A stretch of 64,000 nucleotides of DNA, from contig VXAI01000115.1 of NCBI GenBank assembly GCA_013399305.1, forward strand, positions 422,167 through 486,166, in the 5' to 3' direction. Position numbers and translations under genes: made by a program. Positions 12,401 to 21,400 of the stretch are shown here, piece after piece; the first letter of the stretch is position 1, and each line of letters opens with the position of its first letter. The notes beneath the pieces were generated by a model. The model had not been told where the DNA came from. It worked only from the letters and a program-made list of their open reading frames with translations, and searched no databases. This DNA comes from Rostratula benghalensis. Taxonomy: Eukaryota > Chordata > Aves > Charadriiformes > Rostratulidae.

Positions 12401-15400
12401 AGAAGACGACAACACCTTGCATATTTGGTTTTTTCTTCCAAATGTTAATGGTTGCACTGAAACACTTAAGAACAGTTTCTATAGAGTTACCCCTACAATA
12501 CCCTGCATTGAAACAATTGAGGAGAAGATAAGAAGTCATAGCAGGGTTGTGGAGTCAAAGGGGCAGAAATACCTATGTCAGCTTCCCTGCCAAAGGAAAC
12601 CTACAATGTGACTAGGGTCACCATCTATTTTCAACTCAATAGCCACCCTCCCTTAACAGTATAATCCAGAAGTTAGTGAAATTACCCCGGGTATGCATTA
12701 GTCCCGCTGCATTTTTAGAGAAGATGGAAGAACACCAAATCAGAACAGGCGTTAACGTGAGTCACTGTATAAAAATAGTCCCTATGAAAACATAACAATG
12801 ACCCTGTCTACACCAGGAAAATGTTCTCACTGTTGCTTAAAGTAATTGGCAACACTGGAAACCTCAGCCAAAAGGGCGTGCCAACTGCTTCTGTTTATTT
12901 TGCTTGAGTACTAGGTCAGGTAAGACTGATCAGCACTGAGCCTAATCAAAATCATGTGTAAGCTCTAGCAGTAGCTGATAAATGTGGTTTATCTGATAGG
13001 TTTAGTGGTTTATCCTCCTCACAGTAGGACTGTTCATGGTCCTGAGCAACTGGCTGTCGGTGGCCATGCTTGAGCAGGGGGGGGATTGGACCAGATGACC
13101 TCCAGAGATGCTTGCCAAACTCAGCCACCCTGTGATTCTGCGACTGCAGTGCTGCTAACACTGCAGGATCTCACAGACTTGCGTTACCAATGGTAATTTC
13201 TAAAATTCACTTTCTTAGTTACCTAGTTACCTCTTAGAAAACAGCAACAACTCCCACATTATGCCCTTTTCTCATTTCCATATAATGACTCTCCCTTTTC
13301 CTCTTTCCTTCAGGACTGAATGCTTGTCTTGGGCATGGCCTGACCTCCTCATTTATAAATGTACTTCATGGTTCCACACTGCGGGCCTGCACTATCCTTG
13401 CAAAGAAATGGCTGTTAACAACCATCACTGGCTATAACTTAAGTGTTCAACACCTGTTTAACAGTTATAATTTGGGAATGCAAATTTCATTAACGCTGAA
13501 GAGCTCTTTGCATTTTTTAAAACTCAGCCCTAGGCTCTTGAGGCATAGCAGATCTCATGCTGAATGATTAGGCTTTCCTCCCATACAATGTAATTAAACA
13601 GTCCTGCAATTCAGAATTCTAAATATGTAGAACCTATCGTTATATGCTCAAATCAATGGTGTGTTGCTTGCACAAGCTTTCCTTCTCACTGTGAGCAACC
13701 ATACACTCAGTCAGGTTAGTTTGCTTCCTGTCTTGCTTTGGGGAGATCTGCTTTCTCCGTGCAAGGCGCAAAGAGAAGTTCTCTCCACAATTTGGCAAGT
13801 GAGGCTTTAAAGAAGCAAGCAGGCCATGTTGCAGTCCATAAGTAGTCTCCAAGTCTAATCTCCTACCACCAAAGTTACAGCTACTTAGGGTAGCTTTTTG
13901 ATTTTGTGTCCATTTGCAAAGTATTCACTTCACACCATCCCAGCTATTTTGGTGCACGAAGATTGTACTGCCCTTTCCACGAAGCTGTTATCTTTCCTAA
14001 AAAGAAGTACTCAAGACCACCCTCTCCAGTATCACACATTTCATAGAGACCAGGGATTTCGGCAGAATCCAGAAGGCTGGAAACAAAAATGGATCTATTG
14101 CCATAGCTTCCCTTGCCCTCTTCTAAGGGGCAGGACTATTTCCCAACAGCTTACTGATCTGCCACTTCAGCAAAAGATGTTGCTCTGCAATGAGGAAAAC
14201 CCCACCAATTATTAGAATGCACAATTACAGGGGTAAAAAAAAGTAATGAATGGGAAGAAAAATAAACAGTTTCTGAATGTCACAGCCCAACAGATACTTT
14301 ATATTTGTGAAGACATAAGGAGCACAGAGAGATGATTTCTACATGTGGCCTGAGGCAGGGTTTGATTGGACAGTAACAGGGTGAAATTAATGTAACTGGT
14401 GCAAAGAGCCAAATATTCTGACAAAAATATTTGTAGAGTGATTCCAATGAACTGGTTGCATGTGCTTTTAGATTATTCTTGACACAACCTGATCATGAAT
14501 GCCTTGAGCCTTCTTCCACTGTTTCAGGACTGAAAAGCTGCGCTCCCTCCAGCTCTATTAGTGTGCAGTTGGAAAAGAGGATCCTGATTTGACAGCAGAT
14601 CTTCACTCAGCATTGCTTGTTTGAATCTTTACTTGTTGCAATAGTTGCAGTATTTGTACATGTGGTTAAACTAACACTCACTGAGAGACTTCAGTCAAAT
14701 TTAGCAAAGCGGGATCTGACAAAACACCTAGCGGAAGTAAAAGGCTGTCTCCCTTTTGTAGGATGTCTCCAACATTACTCTTTGTCATTATCCTGTAATT
14801 ATTTAAGCCATATTTAAAATAGAACAGATTCTATATCCCAACAACGTGATTTAAATGTTTGTGATCTCTCTTACAGGCTCTGTAACATTTTATCTACTGA
14901 AGTGGCACAATACTGTATTTTTCCCCCTTCCTGTGATCTTATGATACTGTTTCTTAGGATTTTGCTTACCTGCAGAGGTGGCAAATCACAGGAACAGCCA
15001 CTTTAAGGCATCATTGGATTTGGCTTGAGGGGGAACAGGCAAGTAAGGAATAGGGAAGTGACAGCTGAGACAACACTTGGCCTTTGTGAGAGAATCTATT
15101 CTCATACTTCCCTGTTCATTATTTTAATAACTAAATGACTTTTGCTTTTTTGTTCCTGTCCTAAATGTTTTCTGGATTTGAACTAGGACTCCCTGTTCCA
15201 GGAGTCAGCCAAATGTGGTAGCTTTCCAGATGCACGTGATTTTGTTCTGTGCAACCATGACCCATTCTCCTTTTACCTCTTCATTTATGCACCCTTCTGT
15301 CCTGGCAAGTGTGCAGGGTGAAGACAACACCAACACTTTCCCCCCTTCCTGGGTATCCTCCTTACTTTCCAGCTTTGCTCTTCCTCTGGGTCCCACTACT

Positions 15401-18400
15401 GATGCTCAAAGGAACAGGAAGACAACATAAATAAGGAAACTTCCCCACAGACACATGCATGTGTGAAGAGCCTCTAGAACTGCAGGTCATAACAAAACAA
15501 TAATAAAGGTACAGATATGGAATGGAGACCTGCTGAAAAACCTCTGTCAGACTCTCCAAAGCTTGGTTATTCATTCACTTCCTTGACAGCATGAGCTGTG
15601 ATGACCCTTTCTGCTGCTCTCCTGGCACCCAGCCTTCCCATCCTAAACCTATGCTGCTACTTTCAATGTGGTGGTGCAACCCTTTGTGAGGGTGTGTTGT
15701 GACTTGGACCGGGTAACTCATCCAGCTGCAAAATGATCTTTTTTCTCTCTCCAGACCACTTTGATTTAGGTCAGTTCCTTAAATTGGTCCAAGCAATTGA
15801 ACAAATTGCTGTGCAGGCAGTGTGAACAGAACAGGCAAGGGGGTTGCTTAACTTCAGCTGCGTCAGCTGAGCTGCCACACGTGAAACCAAAGCCTGAAAA
15901 GATTATAATGTGAGTGGAGGAGAAGTAAACTGATAGTATCTCTTCCCCCACTTTCCATTGTTCTGGGGTTTTTTTTCATATCACTGTGGTTTTAGTGATT
16001 TAGCACTTGCTGAATTACTTCACTAGGGACTGAAACAAGAGATAATGAATATTTGTGCTGCTTCTTTAGTAACTGCTCTGCCCCAAAGTTTTCCCCTCTT
16101 CATACCCCAGCTCTGTGTCCCACAGTCTTCAAATCAGTTGAGTTGTCTGCAGCTCCCTTGCTATGTCTATTCTATTTCTTCTAAATCTGATGCTGATTCT
16201 GTTTTTGTTCTTCATACTTACTGGAAAGTAATTGCTTGTAATTCATTAAGGTCACTTAAGAGTTTGGAGCACATACGAACCTCAACTGCCAATTTATACA
16301 GATTCAATGTTTCTCTTACCTGATTCTCCTGCAGCTGTACTAACAAACTCTGTATTAATTCCCAGTAGGCTGCTCCTCCTTTTTTAAATTAAAGAAAATT
16401 AAATGACCCCTTAGTCACAAAAGAGTTTTCTTCATTTTTAATTGGCTTTTTTTCCATTCCGACATATTTACTAAAACCTAATGTATTCCTCTAAAAAACC
16501 TGACTTAATAACTTTATCTGTTTTTTCCATTATCTTCCTTCTTGACCTAAACCTTCAATTTACCCTTCTTAGCATCTTTTTCCATCCTATCTTCANCCCC
16601 TGTAATATCTGCCACTTCGGTTTTCTCTTGTTCCTTTCCTCTTGATGCACAGCAGGTTTGGCATGGAGTACTTTCATGATCTGGTGTTTCAGTATTCCCA
16701 GGTCTGCTCTGAACTTCTGGGCTAAATTCACATCAGTGGAAGCAGATAAAGATCAGGTAGGCACGAGTCCAGCAGAGTTGATGGAGCTGTATCTGCTTCC
16801 ACCAACAGCAAACTTTGCTCACCCTTCTCAACAACTTTTGATAAAGCAGCACCTAGCTAATAAATGTAAGACCTGCATTCTAAGGCAGGCAGCATTATTT
16901 CTGGCACCTTCCTGCTACTGAACTCCACTACCACAAACAAATGCCGTGTCTGTACCACCAAGATAGATGCATTCTGCTCCACAGTCCCAATCTGTTTGCC
17001 TTACAGATCAGTTGGGCCCACTGGCATTTGGTACAATTCTCCCATTCTGTGTATCTTTTAAGACCCACTGGTGCTCACCCAGATCTCATCCAAGCAGAAA
17101 GCTGGGATGCCACTGTGGCATATGTCTGGGCACTCAGACTTTTCTGTTTTGTTCTTTTTGCCTTCAAAAGGAGAAGTCAAAAAGTCTAGACTTTTGTTTC
17201 CTGGACAAAAGTCTGAATCTCCTCTTATTTCCTTTCTCAGAATCTATTAAGCAGGTACCACTGTTCCTGGGAATCCATCCTTCCATATACTGAGTCCAAG
17301 CAGGTTAAGTCATCAGCACATGGTTCCCTGCTAACTCTTTCCCTCTCTCAGATGAATTCTGCACCAACAGAAGAGATAGAAAACTTTATACCAGCTATAA
17401 ATCTAACCATTCCTCCAAACTCTGCCAAAATGCCATAACAAATTGGGATATTAAGAAGAATTTTCACAGAAAGTAAATCAGTATTTGTGCCTGGATCTAG
17501 AAAGGAATATTCTATGGAGGGGTGACATGTGTATTCAAAGATGGTATCAGTATTTTTCATGTCTAGACTACACAACATTCACTAAATTACTCAAAGAAAT
17601 TTTATACTGCTTAACTCTCCCACCAGCTCCTCTCCTCCCCCTACATGCCTTCATACTTTTCTGATTAGTATTTGCAAATGTGTATCTACCTTGCTATTCT
17701 TAGAAATAAGACCTAAATGTTGTCTGCCAAGCACCCCTCCTAAAAGAGCAGCATAAAATCTGGATGACTCTAGGCTATGCAAGCAGCTCATCTGTGTTAT
17801 CATGACCACATCACATAATGGAACAAATAAACAAATAAAACCAATGGCCCAGTAACACTATGAAACACAACCAAACCAACCATTATCACACCCTATATAT
17901 TGCTTTATATTCATTTCAGCATCTTGATAAATCCAGCCCAGCAGAAAAAATGCTGACATTGCTGGGTATTTTGTTAGGATGAGTAATTTCCAAGACATGA
18001 CTTCAAAAAGCCCCCAAAAAACTGGTCTAGTCTCACCACTGCCCTTGCTGTGAGTGGGAGACTGGACTTGATGGGTGGACTAGGGATCTCCTGAGTCCCT
18101 TTCAGCCTGAGTTACTCTGTGATTCTCTGCCAATGTTTTATGTATCTTGACAAGCCCACTCTTAGTAGGAGTTTGGATGCAAGTCCCTCAAAAAGCAAGA
18201 GAACTTTTCATGTGCATGCCTGTGAATCAGATGTTAATTCTGAACACATGTGAAAACTAGCTGCCTTTCCATGCTACTCTATTATAGAGGGACAATTCCA
18301 TAAACAGTAAACACAGGTGGCCAGGCTGACCTACGTCAGTGCTTCTGGTGGGCCTAACAGCTTTCAAAGTATTCAGCACAGCAATCTCAATGGTGACCTG

Positions 18401-21400
18401 CAGGAAGACCAGCAATTTTTCAACAGTGACAACGGCAAACAAGATGTGCAGTGACAGATGCTGTACTGAGAAACTATAGTACCAAATGATAAGAGGCTGC
18501 ATTCAAACACCTTCCCTATGCTGAGCCTTTCAAAACAGAGAAACTCCTTGCACAAAGACACGTTTTTGCTGAATTCATCCTGTGTTTCCGAGATCAAGAG
18601 CAACTACACTCCCTTTGGCCTTGTGTTTCACATGCTTGGATGACCACATTTTTAGAACAGGTCAACCAAATTCCTGTGCAGTTTATCAGTTGGTTAACAA
18701 GCTGTAATACCTTGACTGCATACCAAGATCACATATTTCTGCAGTACGGCTTTTTATAAAGCTCATCAACATTTTAAGTAAGATAACATTCTTATCTCTA
18801 TATCCAAAATATTTTGCAATTTCATCCTATCTATCACACCTAGCATATCTCCTTAATAGATCACATTCAGAAACAGTCTTCATACCTCCCATGAACATGT
18901 TTTCCATCCTTATTTTTTTCCCACCATGTTATCTTCTATTTTTCCATTTGGTACCTCTAGCATAAACAAATTATAAAACAGGAACCATCCCAGAATTCTG
19001 CAATAATATCTAACGATAACATAATCAGCTTCATTTAAAAAAGCATAGGCTGCAAGACTCATCAACCTAGCCTCACATTTGTTTTTACCATGTATAGTCA
19101 TACAAATAGCACTGCCTGAGTTTTGTTCTGCCTCCTAAAAAAAAAAAAAAAAAAAAAGAAAACCCAATCTAAAAATGTTTCAATTGATCTTCCTTCCTCC
19201 AGTCTGGACAAGCTGATATTTATATTTTCCCTAACACAAATGAAAAAAGGCTGCCCTGGCCTGCAAATGAATGGCTATTTAGCCCCGCCTAATACACTAT
19301 TCTTAGCAGCTGATGTAAGGAATCACACATGTGCTAACACCCGCATTCAGGTTTCAGAGAATGTGTATCTTCTGCTGACGGCTTGCAGATGTTGCTTTGG
19401 AAAGCTCATCTCTGAAGCAACGGAAGGTGAGGAAAAAGGGTGCTCTGCGATAGGTAAAGGGTCTATTTGCTGGTGTACCCAGTAAAAAGAAATGAGATGT
19501 CATTTACCTATAGCAGAGCACCCTTTTTCCTCACCTTCCGTTGCTTCAGTAGGTATCATCCTATAAAATGGCTAGGTGTTGTAATTGGCTTGGTCAAGCT
19601 ATGTTTTTTCCTGGGAAGCACCACACACTACAACCTTTGCTTCACCTTACTGGAACTCCTGGTGCTGTCTGACTGAACTGGTTAATGTGATTTCTTATCA
19701 CACCTTTACCTCACAGGTCTGGAAATTAAGCCTTGAAATTCACTCAACCATAGGAGAGTTAGGAATGGCAAGGTTTGTAGGGAAGACTCATACATTTCAT
19801 TAAGTCCTCTGATGGGGGAGGCGAGGAAGAGAGACGACAGGTTTGTGCTCACATCACAAGCCTTTCTTGAGGTTGCATAGAAGCAGCAAACTATTAACTA
19901 ATCTCAGACCAACCTTCAGCTGTCAATGCTGCAAGACCATTGCTCCCATGGGACAGTAAGCAGCCAAATGCTTACATTCGTGTTCATCTGGTCCTTAAAA
20001 GCATAAAACCTGGGAGATGCAACAGCAGAGATGAGCAGTGCTCTGATGCATTCCCCACGGCTTGCCTACCACAAGGTTGGTCCCAGGGCTCAGCACAGGT
20101 CAAAAAGTGCCATGGGCTGTCTCTTTCTCTTATGACCTAAGTAGTTCATCTCTGTGACCAGATTCAGCAGGCAGAGACAAAAATGTCAGCCTTCCTCAAC
20201 TAAAAGGAATGATCAGCTGTCAACAGCAATCCGTACATTTCCCAGGTCAATAAAAAGTCCTTACTTTACCAGCATGGTCCAGCTGTAGCCTGACAACGTG
20301 CTGAAGCATGGCTGCAATTACTGTAATTCTGCAAAGTGCTAGGCGTTGTTTATCAACAGCTCTCATCTTTCCTGAGTCAAGTGTGTCTCAGCTACAGTCC
20401 TTCTCCTGTCAGTCACCAGGACAGGACGTACGAGGCAGCATCAGTGAAATGACAGCTCGACAACTTCCTAGCATTTAAGAAACACTTCCACTGCCTCAGA
20501 TGCATATTAATACTCTGTCCATCACATCCACAGATGCTGCCAGAGGAACAGTCACCTATGCCCTACAAAGCACTGAAGGCTTCCAATGTGTAGTTAACTG
20601 CCCGAGCATATGACCTCTGCCACCATGCATTAGAAAACTGTGGCTGAACAGCAGCTGCTGCCTGCGTGTCACACATTGATTGCAAAATGGATAGGAAGGG
20701 CCATAAATCCTCCTGATGGGCGGTGGCACATTTGCTTCCCAGTCAAATTGAAGCAGAGTAACAGCAAAGAGCAGGATATGGATGGGGCTCTGAGCAACCT
20801 GCTCTAGTGGGAGGTGTCCCTCCCCCTTGGCAGGGGGGTTGAAACTCGATGATCTTTAAGGTCTCTTCCAACTCTAACCATTCTATAATTCCATGATTCT
20901 ATGATATACTGCGTGTAAAAAGCAAGTTCATAGCTTTTGGAAAGTTTGTGACTCAGAAAAGGCAGGATCTTATGTCACTGCAGACCTACAAGTGCTATAG
21001 AATACAGTACTTAGGTGTAGAAGCTCATGCAAAATAAGCAAGGGAGCACAGACACTAGAAGCTCATCTAGCCTTCATGATCTTTCTTCAGAGGTTTTCAG
21101 AACTAGAGAAAGACCTAGCAGCCCCCAAAAAATCAGAATAATTTACAAAACAGAAAGTCTGCATTGTCCTGCAAAACATGCTTAAATGGCATGAGTGGAT
21201 CTTAGAGAATTTGTATTCCATATGAAAAGATTTTACTATTCTCATCACAGTAGGTGAACTGTATATTTTTCCTAATATACAAAATAAGTACAGAATATTG
21301 TTAAAAACTCCCGACACACTTACACAGTCTGAACTCATCTATCAATACATTGCCTTGGGTTACATTCTTGGCCAGAAGCCAGTTAGCAAAACTGGTCACC

